From the NCBI RefSeq assembly GCF_002068095.1, contig NZ_LWIG01000015.1, forward strand, positions 28,567 to 88,312: a stretch of 59,746 nt of DNA. Reading direction: 5' to 3'. The stretch is from Bradyrhizobium sacchari (GTDB taxonomy: Bacteria > Pseudomonadota > Alphaproteobacteria > Rhizobiales > Xanthobacteraceae). Below are positions 52,130 through 59,746 of this stretch, piece after piece (within the stretch, counting starts at the first letter, position 1; each line of letters starts with the position of its first letter). The translations under genes were made by a program, and so were the position numbers. The notes under the pieces were generated by a model, which saw nothing but the letters and a program-made list of their open reading frames with translations, did no database searches and was not told the origin of the DNA.

Positions 52130-55018
52130 TTAAAGCAACTGCCGTTGTGCAAACGCCGAAAAAGCACCGGCGGCGGCGGTCAACTCCTCGAACGCGCCGC
52201 TTTCGACGATCTTGCCGTCGACCAGCACGATGATCCGATCCGCCCTCTTCACGGTGCTCAGCCGGTGAGCGATGACGATCCGAGTAACATTCAAATTTTC
52301 CAAGGCATCGCTAACGATGGCTTGGGATCGATTGTCGAGCGAGCTCGTCGCCTCGTCGAACAGCAGGACGCGCGGGCGTCGCGCGATGGCGCGCGCGATC
52401 ATGATGCGCTGACGTTGTCCTCCTGAAAGCGTACTGACGCCTTCGGATATCTGGGTCAGCATGCCCATCGGCATGGCCTTGATGTCCTCTTCAATGCCGG
52501 CGAGCCGGGCGGCTTCCCAGACCTGATCGAGCGGCAGCCGAAGTCCGCCAGAGATATTCTCGTAGATGCTCCCGTTAGCCAGCCTGGCGCTCTGCAAGAC
52601 GACACCAAGCTGGCGCCGCAAGGCGCTCGCATCCAGCGTCTCGATCGATTTTCCGTCGTAGAACACCGCGCCCGAATCCGGCCGCTCGAACCCCAGCAGC
52701 AGCCGGAACAGGGATGATTTGCCGCTTCCGGATGGACCGACGAGCGCGACGTATTCGCCCGGCGCGATCTTCAATGTGACGTTGTCGAGCACCAGAGGGC
52801 CGTTCGACAGATACCGGAATGACACGCGCGCAAGCTCGATCGAGCCGGACAGTTCTCCCGGCGCCTTGCGCTCGTCTGAAATCTCCGTCGGGCTCGCGAT
52901 CAGAGGCCGCAACCGGAGCAGCGGCGGTATTGCGATCAGCGCCTCACTCACACCGCTCGCCCAGGAGCCGACGGCCCCCATCGATTGCCCGAAGGCGGAA
53001 AAGAACGCGAAGAATGTGCCGAGATCCGTGAGCAGGTTGCTGTTCGAATAGGATGCGTAGGCAAAAATGATCAGTGTCGCGAGGGTTGGAAAGGCCGTCT
53101 CGAATGCGCCGAGGCCGTTGCCAGCAACTTGCGAGGAGACAAAATACTGCTTTTGGGTCGCGAACTGCTTCGACCAAATTCCGAGCGCGCGCCCGGTCGC
53201 TCCCGACACGCGCAACTTGCCGACACCCATCAGCAACTGGAGGACGAATCCGCTGACCTTGCCCTGCTGATTGAAGTGCTTGTTCTCGTAATAGAGCCGG
53301 AGCAGGTTAGTGAAAATGATGGCGGCCGCCCTGACGAATGTCAGCCCAATCGCGAGCAAGGCCAGCTTCGGGCTGTAGTAGACCATCAAGCCGAGGCTGA
53401 AGATACAGAACAGGCCTGCGATCATGCCGCGCAACGCGTGGCCGGTTAGGGCACGCCGCGCGGCGTCGATGCCCATCGCGCGGTCGACCAGCTCACCCGC
53501 CGTGAATTCCCGGAAGATCGCGGTGGGCAATCTGAGCAGGCGATCGATCAACGCCGACTGCAATCGCAAGTCGATCGTCGCTTCCATGCGGAGCATGACA
53601 AGCCCCTGCATTACTTGGACGCTGGCTGCCGCCAGTGCCGTCAGGCCAAGCGCGAGAGCGCAGAAGACGAGCTGGTCGAGCTCCGATCTCGGGATGATCG
53701 AGCTGATCAGCAGGTTGGTGACAAAGGGAGTCACCAGCGACAGAAGCCCGATCACAACGACCGCCAATGCGATGCGCAGACCGCTGCCACGCGCATAGCG
53801 TAGGGCAAATTCAAGAAGATCCCTAAACCTCAGGGAGCGCGACGGCAGCGGCGGATAGAACATCGCCGCCTCCGGAGCGATCTGCGTCGCCACGGCGCGA
53901 TCGACCGGCCGACGCGCTTTCGTCAGCGGATCGATCATGATGTAGCCGCGGCGCGGCTCGTAGACCAGGGCGACCGGGTCGCGCTTCTCGCCGAACCAGC
54001 CGACCAGTGGGCCGGCATCGGTTCGCCACCAGCGCGATCGCAGCAGAACCTGCCGCAGCCGAAGACGGGCATCGAGCGCGATTTGCGTCAGGCCAGCGAA
54101 TTCCTGCCGGCTGCCGTCGATCCGACCGGAGACCGCAATAGGCGTGCGCATCGCGCTTCCGACAAGCTGGCAGGCGCCGGCCAGCCGGTCGGAATACGAT
54201 GCATCGACCGCGTCATGATCAAAGCGCCGCCCGATGATGCCGGACAGGCGGTCGAAGGCTTCCATGGACTGCGACGCCGCGAGAGCATTCCGGCTCACCA
54301 GACGCTCGCTCTCGGCGAGCCTCTCATCCTCCAAAATGCGCTGGACGCAGGCGACGAAGCTCTGGTGGAGCTGATCGATTGCCGGCCAGACCGACGCCGG
54401 CGCAACGCTGGTTGCGGTCACGCCGCAGCCTTCCGGACCCGCCTCGACCCACAAGCCCGAGGTGAGCGGCAGCGGCCGGCTTCCGGCCGCATAAGAAGGG
54501 GCGACGCCCATCAGTCTGAGGTCGCCGCGCTCCACCGTCAGCCAGAGCAGCCCGCGCATGGGTCCCCGGGCGCATTCGTTCGGGGAAAATCGGGCTTCGC
54601 CCTCCGGCAACTCGGCCATCTGCCAGTGCGGCGCAGGTCCTGCGACGAAGCGCGCCAACCGTTCGATCCAGCGCGTGGCTTGAGCTGCCGACCTCAGATC
54701 CGACCTGGATCGCGCTGACGCGCGCGTGCCGTCGGTGCCGACTGCGATGAAGCTGACGCCGCGTCCTGCAGACGCCGCGAGCGCCGGGAGATCGGGGACA
54801 ACGTCGCCGCTTTCGATTCGAAACAGATGGTGTCTGCTTCCGTATTCGCCATCGTCGACGTCGACAGCGAAGATGTCGAGATGACCGGCGACAACCTCCA
54901 GCACATGGCCGTGGTGATCGAGCAGGACGGGCCTCCGACCATCGAGCACCATGTCGACCGGAAGCTCCGCCGAGACGAGGCTCGCGCCCGACACAATGCT
55001 TTCAGCCGAACGGGTCAT
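52130..55018 (-). CDS. NHLM-type bacteriocin export ABC transporter, second ATPase/permease
   Basis: A 962-residue half-transporter with an unusually long N-terminal region of roughly 400 residues before the membrane domain, as in the NHLM export systems' second ABC protein. This region lacks a C39 peptidase motif. The membrane domain has about six helices (for example IALAVVVIGLLSLVTPFVTNLL). The ATPase has Walker A GPSGSGKSSLFRLLLG near residue 765, signature LSGGQRQRIMIARAI and Walker B VLLFDEATSSLDN. ATG 55018 overlaps the previous stop (ATGA); the frame upstream to 55123 is a shadow. Last gene of the exporter operon. Confidence 0.93.
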   Translation of the reverse strand: MTRSAESIVSGASLVSAELPVDMVLDGRRPVLLDHHGHVLEVVAGHLDIFAVDVDDGEYGSRHHLFRIESGDVVPDLPALAASAGRGVSFIAVGTDGTRASARSRSDLRSAAQATRWIERLARFVAGPAPHWQMAELPEGEARFSPNECARGPMRGLLWLTVERGDLRLMGVAPSYAAGSRPLPLTSGLWVEAGPEGCGVTATSVAPASVWPAIDQLHQSFVACVQRILEDERLAESERLVSRNALAASQSMEAFDRLSGIIGRRFDHDAVDASYSDRLAGACQLVGSAMRTPIAVSGRIDGSRQEFAGLTQIALDARLRLRQVLLRSRWWRTDAGPLVGWFGEKRDPVALVYEPRRGYIMIDPLTKARRPVDRAVATQIAPEAAMFYPPLPSRSLRFRDLLEFALRYARGSGLRIALAVVVIGLLSLVTPFVTNLLISSIIPRSELDQLVFCALALGLTALAAASVQVMQGLVMLRMEATIDLRLQSALIDRLLRLPTAIFREFTAGELVDRAMGIDAARRALTGHALRGMIAGLFCIFSLGLMVYYSPKLALLAIGLTFVRAAAIIFTNLLRLYYENKHFNQQGKVSGFVLQLLMGVGKLRVSGATGRALGIWSKQFATQKQYFVSSQVAGNGLGAFETAFPTLATLIIFAYASYSNSNLLTDLGTFFAFFSAFGQSMGAVGSWASGVSEALIAIPPLLRLRPLIASPTEISDERKAPGELSGSIELARVSFRYLSNGPLVLDNVTLKIAPGEYVALVGPSGSGKSSLFRLLLGFERPDSGAVFYDGKSIETLDASALRRQLGVVLQSARLANGSIYENISGGLRLPLDQVWEAARLAGIEEDIKAMPMGMLTQISEGVSTLSGGQRQRIMIARAIARRPRVLLFDEATSSLDNRSQAIVSDALENLNVTRIVIAHRLSTVKRADRIIVLVDGKIVESGAFEELTAAAGAFSAFAQRQLL

Positions 55019-57180
55019 TCCTGGGACACCAGCCTTGCGTATTCGCCGTCGAGGGCGAGGAGGCTCTCGTGCGTCCCTCGCTCGACAATCTTGCCTTGCC
55101 GCAACACGATGATCTCGTCGCAATCCCTGATCGTGCTCAGACGATGCGCGATGATGATACAGGTGCAGCCGGATCGGCGCAGATTATCGTCGATCGTCTT
55201 CTCCGTGACCGGATCGAGCGCTGCCGTGGCCTCATCGAGAACGATGACGGAAGGGCGGCCGACGAGAGCGCGCGCGATCTCGATGCGCTGACGCTGCCCG
55301 CCGCTGAAATTCGTTCCACCCTCGCTGACGTAAGTATCGTAATTGCCGGCCCTGATGGCGATCTCACCCTGGATCTGCCCGTCTTGCAGCGCCCTGGTCA
55401 GATCGACATCCGGCGTCGTCCGGTCCCAGAGCGTGAGATTGTCTCGCACCGTGCCCTCGAACAGGAAGATATCCTGGTCCACATAGGCTACGGAGTTGGC
55501 GAGGATTTCGGGCGGCACGTCCCCAAGCGGGGCTCCGTCGATCAGGATCTCCCCGGACCACGGCCTGTTGAGGCCGCAAATCAGGCGGCCAAGCGTCGAT
55601 TTGCCACTTCCGGACGCGCCGACAATCGCCACCCGCGATCCCGGGCTGATGGCAATCGAAAGGTCGGAGATCAGCGGAGGCTCGAGCAGCGAATAGCCGA
55701 ATTGTACATTCCTCAGTTCGACGCGTCCGGCGAGCTTGGCGGGGAAACGCTTTTCGGATCCGCCAGCCTTCGGCTTGTCGCCGAGCGGATAGTTGTAGAC
55801 GTCTTCGAGGCGGTCGAGCGCGCCCCGGATTAATTGAAAGCCGCTGGCCTGATTGACGAGCGCCGAAACGGGCTCCGAGAAGCTTGCCATCAGCGCCTGG
55901 AACGCCACGAGGCTGCCGAGCGTCAGCGAGCCTTCGATTACCCGCAAGCCTCCAAAGCTGAGGATCGCCATCATGGTCAATCCGGAGATCAGCGTCGGGA
56001 TCATGTCGAGCATGATCGACGACGAGGCGAGGTCGCGCTCTGCATTGACAAGCTTGGCCTGAATGCCAGACCACTGCCTGAACGCCTCGTCCTCGAGGCC
56101 ACTTGCCTTGATCGTCTCAATGCTCCTGACGATGCTGACCACCGCCCCCAGCGACTTTCCGCGTTCTTGCGAGAGCCCGCGGCTGAGATCCTCCCGGCGT
56201 CGGTGTGACAGGCGCAAGAACAGCACGTTGAGCAGCGACAAGGCAATACAGATCGCGGCAAGCCACAGATCGTAGACCGCCATGGCAAACGCAAAGAACA
56301 CGACGGAGGTGAGGTTGAGCGCATTCGCAGCAATGCCGCCTGCAAGCAGTCGGGCAATCTGCTCGTTGGCCGCAACGCGCGTCGCGATATCGCCGGCGTG
56401 GCGCTGGGTGAAAAACTCGATCGGCAATGCCATCACCCGCCAGAGGAAGCGGCTGATCATGACCACCGACAGCTTCGTCTGCAGCCGCAGCAGCAGGGAT
56501 TGCTGGAGCAACACCAGAATAGTTCGGATCAGTACGGTGGCGGCCATGCCGACCAGGAGGGGGCGCAGCCATCCATCCAAATGCTGGATCAGGATGTCGT
56601 CGATGAAGATCTTCGAAAAGCTCGCGGCCACGAGCCCCGGAAGAACCATGATGAAGCTGAGCAGGAGAAGCAGCCCGACAGCGGCCTTCGATCCGCGCAG
56701 CTCACGGACCAGCAGGCGCAGTCCGCCAGGCCTGCTTCCTTGCGCAACGAACCCGGCGGTCGGCTCCAAAACCAGTACGACGCCGGTGAAGCTCCTGTCG
56801 AGCTCGTCGAGACCGATGCGCCTTCGCCCAAAGGCCGGGTCGTTGATGTAGGCAAACTTTCCATCGAGGCCCTCGAGAACGACGAAATGATTGAGGTTCC
56901 AGTGGATGATGCAGGGCGTGGGCGTCGCGCGCAGGGTCGTGACCTCCTGCCGAAAGCCCTTGGCGGACAGGCCGAAGCGGCGCGCCGCCCTGACGACGTT
57001 GCTCGCCTTGCTGCCATCGCGCGATACACCGCATTCGACGCGCAACTGCTCGAGCGGCACCCACCGGCCATAATGCGCCAGCACCATGGCCAGACAGGCC
57101 GCGCCGCATTCCGCCGCTTCCATCTGCAAGACGGTGGGTGTCTTCTTGACCCCCGGAGCAGGCTTGGCAGGACTATCCAT
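55015..57180 (-). CDS. NHLM-type C39 peptidase-containing ABC exporter
   Basis: A 721-residue peptidase/permease/ATPase fusion. The C39 domain has the catalytic Cys25 (QMEAAECGAAC), His98 (HWNLNHFVVLEG) and Asp114 (YINDPAFG), so leader cleavage after GG should work. The membrane domain spans about residues 165-450 and the ATPase has GASGSGKSTLGRLICG, signature FSGGQRQRIEIARAL and VIVLDEATAALD. This is the enzyme expected to cut and export precursors A and B. Its ATG overlaps the HlyD gene's stop region by 8 bp. Confidence 0.95.
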   Translation of the reverse strand: MDSPAKPAPGVKKTPTVLQMEAAECGAACLAMVLAHYGRWVPLEQLRVECGVSRDGSKASNVVRAARRFGLSAKGFRQEVTTLRATPTPCIIHWNLNHFVVLEGLDGKFAYINDPAFGRRRIGLDELDRSFTGVVLVLEPTAGFVAQGSRPGGLRLLVRELRGSKAAVGLLLLLSFIMVLPGLVAASFSKIFIDDILIQHLDGWLRPLLVGMAATVLIRTILVLLQQSLLLRLQTKLSVVMISRFLWRVMALPIEFFTQRHAGDIATRVAANEQIARLLAGGIAANALNLTSVVFFAFAMAVYDLWLAAICIALSLLNVLFLRLSHRRREDLSRGLSQERGKSLGAVVSIVRSIETIKASGLEDEAFRQWSGIQAKLVNAERDLASSSIMLDMIPTLISGLTMMAILSFGGLRVIEGSLTLGSLVAFQALMASFSEPVSALVNQASGFQLIRGALDRLEDVYNYPLGDKPKAGGSEKRFPAKLAGRVELRNVQFGYSLLEPPLISDLSIAISPGSRVAIVGASGSGKSTLGRLICGLNRPWSGEILIDGAPLGDVPPEILANSVAYVDQDIFLFEGTVRDNLTLWDRTTPDVDLTRALQDGQIQGEIAIRAGNYDTYVSEGGTNFSGGQRQRIEIARALVGRPSVIVLDEATAALDPVTEKTIDDNLRRSGCTCIIIAHRLSTIRDCDEIIVLRQGKIVERGTHESLLALDGEYARLVSQE

Positions 57181-58438
57181 CGATCCCGGTCAGCCTCCTG
57201 ATGAGAGGAACAACGAGATCCAGCGGACGCCGGTTTCGGGTGGTAATTTCGGCCTGGACGAGCGTGCCGCTGGTCAGATGAACCTCTGGTCCCTTGCCGA
57301 CGGCCCATCGATAGCCGCTCGTCGTTGTCTCGTCCCGCTCCAGGGATACGGCAACGGCATAGGGCGCGCCGTCATGGGAGAACACTTTAACCAGCTGGTC
57401 GTTATGGAGCACTGCGGTCATGCCCTGCGGGGTGACGGGAAACTCCGACACGCTGGAGACGGTCCCGATCATCGTGCCGAACTCCTCGCGCTTGACAGTG
57501 CTGGGCGCGATGCGCACCTGCGAGCCCGGCTTGACGCTCTTGCCCTGCTCGGCGGGAATATAAACCACCGCCTCGAGCTTCGAGCCCTCGTCTTCAATCA
57601 GAACCACCGGGGTGCCGACGGCGAGCACCGAACCGGTCGATATCTTGATCTCAAGAACGCGCCCCGCGATCGGACTGAGAATCTGCGAATTGCGCCCCAG
57701 GGTTCCGGCGAGTGCCTGCATCTCGCGTCGCGCATTGTTGGCCGCGAACTCGGCCTGCTGCAATTCACGCTCCCGCTGGGTTTGGAGATCGGATTTCTGT
57801 GCGTGCAGCTTGAGGATCTCGTTTTGTGAGTCCATCCGGCGCTGCTGCGCCTCGGTCAACTCGAGACGGCGATCATCCAGCGTCTTCCGCGTGGTCAGCC
57901 CCTTGGCCATGAGCTGCTCGAGATTCTTCACGTCGATATCCAGCGACTGAACCCGCTGCCCGGTCGCTTCGATGACCTTGTTGAAGGCGGCCTCGAGCTT
58001 TTCGAAATTGGAGGCCTTGGCCGCGAGCTCCGACCTGACGTTAGCGGCCATGTCTTCATGCTCGCGCTGACGCTCCTTGTAAGTCTCCAGCGCATTTGCG
58101 TACTTCTGCTCGATGTCGGTCTGCGAGATCTGGGCAATCAACTGCCCGCGTTCGACATGATCGCCGACGGAAATGCTGAGCGAAGCGAGCCGTCCTTCCG
58201 CGGCAGAGACTGCATCGACGACGCGTCCGCTGCCGACCAGGATTCCCTGTCCCGACACGCGGGAAGGAATCCGGCCGTAGATCCCCCAGATCAGCGCCGC
58301 AACCAGTACGACCGTGACGACGGCGGCCAGGATCCAGTCGGCGGGCTTGGTGATCGCGACAAGATGGTCGAGTTCGTCTGGAGACGCCGCGCGCTGCAAC
58401 GCGCTTGCACGAAAGATATGTTCGGGACCGTCGGTCAC
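57173..58438 (-). CDS. NHLM-type secretion protein, HlyD family periplasmic adaptor
   Basis: A membrane-fusion protein of about 421 residues: one N-terminal transmembrane helix (WILAAVVTVVLVAALIWGIYG), a lipoyl half-motif (GRVVDAVSAAEGRLASLSISVGDHVERGQLIAQI), a long coiled-coil hairpin (about residues 105-240) and a second lipoyl/beta-barrel part (ILSPIAGRVLEIKISTGSVLAVGTPVV). GTG 58438 has GGAG eight bases upstream; TTG 58444 is less well spaced. It bridges the ABC exporter to an outer-membrane channel; no TolC gene is in the window. Confidence 0.93.
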   Translation of the reverse strand: MTDGPEHIFRASALQRAASPDELDHLVAITKPADWILAAVVTVVLVAALIWGIYGRIPSRVSGQGILVGSGRVVDAVSAAEGRLASLSISVGDHVERGQLIAQISQTDIEQKYANALETYKERQREHEDMAANVRSELAAKASNFEKLEAAFNKVIEATGQRVQSLDIDVKNLEQLMAKGLTTRKTLDDRRLELTEAQQRRMDSQNEILKLHAQKSDLQTQRERELQQAEFAANNARREMQALAGTLGRNSQILSPIAGRVLEIKISTGSVLAVGTPVVLIEDEGSKLEAVVYIPAEQGKSVKPGSQVRIAPSTVKREEFGTMIGTVSSVSEFPVTPQGMTAVLHNDQLVKVFSHDGAPYAVAVSLERDETTTSGYRWAVGKGPEVHLTSGTLVQAEITTRNRRPLDLVVPLIRRLTGIDG

Positions 58439-58674
58439 CTTCAAGTCTCCGCAAATGATTTCGGCACAACCACTTTCTGTTCGTCAAAAGATAACTTGGA
58501 ACTTCCGGAGTAGGCTCCGATGATACATAGGAGCGAATTTTCCTACAACGGGTCGCGACCAATCCTGGCGTCTGAGGCGGGCGCTGGCGGAAATACGATT
58601 GAGCGATCTCTTGTGCGGCGCTAAGCTATCGCCGTTATGAGACGGGACTGCCGGCGGAGCCTTTGAGCGCGTCA

Positions 58675-59202
58675 ATGATATCGCAACCGGATAGCGTGAC
58701 ACCTGCCGCGGCAGCTCGTGTGGTTGCAAATCGACTGGCGTTGCAATGCCTGGGGTTGCTGCTCGCGACGAAGATGTGCTTGGCCGGCATCCTCAGTCCC
58801 GCAGACCTGAAGCGAGTCGAAGACCTCAGGCCAATGTTCGCAGGCTTGATGGCGGACCTCGTCCAAACTTCCAAACGGACCGACATATCCGCTGCGGACG
58901 CAGATTGCGTTAGGGCCACGGTCAAAAATCTTGCGGAGATTTCTCAGGAGCTGTCCAGTTTCGAATATCTGATTACGATCGAGAAGGAATTGACGAGCGT
59001 TGGCGACAATGACCCAACCCGCGATGTGGTGAAATTTGCCATAGAGCAGTCGACCAATATTCTGACCAGCCAGCGCAGAAAGATCGCGCAACTTCCCGAT
59101 CAGTGCGCGAGGTCAGCTCTGGCCATGGCCAAGTCCCAGCAAGCAGTGCAGGTTATCGACGCGACAACCGGGATCTTGAGTTCCATTCGTTCCCGGCTTT
59201 GA
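58675..59202 (+). CDS. hypothetical protein divergent from the exporter operon; candidate immunity or accessory protein
   Basis: A 175-residue protein from ATG 58675 (TTG 58663 is possible). An N-terminal hydrophobic stretch (LALQCLGLLLATKMCLAG) could be a signal or anchor; the rest is helical and polar, with cysteines at DADCVRA and PDQCARS that might pair in the periplasm. I recognise no family. It lies between the exporter operon and the right peptide pair and reads toward the latter, which is where an immunity gene could sit. That role is inference from position only. Confidence 0.7.
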   Translation: MISQPDSVTPAAAARVVANRLALQCLGLLLATKMCLAGILSPADLKRVEDLRPMFAGLMADLVQTSKRTDISAADADCVRATVKNLAEISQELSSFEYLITIEKELTSVGDNDPTRDVVKFAIEQSTNILTSQRRKIAQLPDQCARSALAMAKSQQAVQVIDATTGILSSIRSRL

Positions 59203-59295
59203 GGCGTCTGCGCGTTGACCGCGTTCTCTTCCGGAAGCGGATGCCTATTCGAGCCGACGGCCGCGCCAACGCGCCGCCCGTCCCCGCCGTGGTTC

Positions 59296-59313
59296 CTGTG
59301 ATTCGAATCACAG
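59296..59313. promoter_or_regulatory. CRP-type operator upstream of right peptide pair (CTGTGATTCGAATCACAG)
   Basis: A perfect 18-bp palindrome with TGTGA-N6-TCACA, centred 88 bp upstream of the right precursor A, the same distance as on the left. The six-base spacer differs from the left copy while the arms are identical. Confidence 0.8.
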
Positions 59314-59392
59314 TCTGAGCAAGCTGCCCGCGCTACTCCTGCGACCACCAGATGAGAGGGGATGGCCCCTCGTTGGCAAGCGGGAGACAGAA

Positions 59393-59572
59393 ATGATTGA
59401 GCGCAGCAATCGCGACTGCAAAGAGCTGGACGACCGTGAATTGGAGTCCGTGTGCGGTGGCTTCATCAACGATGGAGGCTGCATTGGTCCCTGGATTGTG
59501 GATGGAAAGATCACGACCCATCAACCGGCCGGGCCGAACCCCTGGTTGCCTGGTGGCATCTTCCATCGCTGA
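59393..59572 (+). CDS. double-glycine-leader bacteriocin-like precursor A (right copy)
   Basis: Encodes the same 59 residues as the gene at 51682-51861, with the same GGGAG ribosome-binding site, in opposite orientation. The leader ends in ELDDRELESVCGG. A second identical copy could raise peptide dosage or place the pair under a different transcript. Confidence 0.85.
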   Translation: MIERSNRDCKELDDRELESVCGGFINDGGCIGPWIVDGKITTHQPAGPNPWLPGGIFHR

Positions 59573-59627
59573 GGACCAGACGTTTTAGCGTTTTCATCAA
59601 CACATCATCTGACGAGGAGCGACCAAC

Positions 59628-59746
59628 ATGCTGAACCTGGAACATGCAAAACCTGAAATCATCGAACTGAACGATGCGGAACTTGAATCCGTCGTCGGCG
59701 GCAACTGGCTCGGCGACGCCTTCCGCGCCATCGGCGGCGCCATCAA
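59628..59746 (+). CDS. double-glycine-leader bacteriocin-like precursor B (right copy, cut by window end)
   Basis: The first 39 codons are identical to the left precursor B, including the leader end ELNDAELESVVGG and the core start NWLGDAFRAIGGAI. The window ends inside the gene, so whether its C-terminus matches is not visible. Confidence 0.85.
   Translation, partial: MLNLEHAKPEIIELNDAELESVVGGNWLGDAFRAIGGAI

Larger units (their letters stand above)
59326..59746. repeat. right arm of 421-bp perfect inverted repeat (cut by window end)
   Basis: Identical to the reverse complement of 51508-51928. It carries precursor A and the start of precursor B on the plus strand. Together the arms enclose a segment of about 7.4 kb with the exporter operon. 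Confidence 0.97.

Overview
The window reads as a GC-rich alphaproteobacterial chromosome segment. Gene types and style resemble Bradyrhizobium or related Hyphomicrobiales: many LacI, GntR and LysR regulators, Liv-type ABC importers, molybdenum hydroxylases and 4-bp start/stop overlaps. That assignment is inference from gene content; no rRNA or housekeeping marker is present. Both window ends cut genes: an MFS transporter on the left and a bacteriocin-like precursor on the right.

Left to right. 1-6.3 kb is a minus-strand set (pirin, alpha/beta hydrolase, GMC oxidoreductase, SDR, MFS exporter) next to a LysR regulator, with an isochorismatase-family hydrolase, a frameshifted carboxymuconolactone decarboxylase and a small membrane protein running the other way. 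8.1-10.6 kb has a berberine-bridge-type FAD oxidase and an AraC regulator, followed by about 1.1 kb without a recognisable gene. 11.7-25.9 kb holds a two-subunit molybdenum hydroxylase (IorAB type), an NMT1-type binding protein, two LacI regulators, a RidA/MFS/outer-membrane-channel unit, and a compact five-gene operon led by an intradiol ring-cleavage dioxygenase. One palindrome, TGCAATCGATTGCA and close variants, sits in front of nearly all of these units and probably defines one LacI regulon for uptake and breakdown of an aromatic or heteroaromatic compound. 25.9-31.6 kb is a ribose-type ABC importer with its own LacI regulator.

33.1-49.6 kb looks like a second catabolic locus bounded by GntR regulators. 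It encodes an isochorismatase-type amidase, an FAH-family enzyme, two PuuE/NodB-type deacetylase-fold enzymes, a complete Liv-type importer, an ACMSD-type amidohydrolase, an alpha/beta-hydrolase-fold protein lacking its nucleophilic serine, a three-subunit molybdenum hydroxylase and an MFS transporter. Together they suggest import, ring hydroxylation and cyclic-amide opening of an N-heterocycle. The substrate is not visible from sequence.

At 49.77 kb there is a 45-nt 3' half of tRNA-Val(CAC), followed by a truncated tyrosine integrase. The orientation of the tRNA piece implies that an integrated island starts here and extends right beyond the window. That island carries the most striking locus, 50.8-59.7 kb: a secretion operon of the NHLM type (membrane-fusion protein, C39-peptidase ABC transporter, second ABC transporter) flanked on both sides by the same pair of small double-glycine-leader peptide genes. 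The two pairs lie in a 421-bp perfect inverted repeat, each preceded by a CRP-type palindrome (TGTGA-N6-TCACA), and one pair is followed by a cyclic-nucleotide-binding protein that lacks a DNA-binding domain. I interpret this as an unmodified, possibly two-peptide, Gram-negative bacteriocin system under cyclic-nucleotide control.
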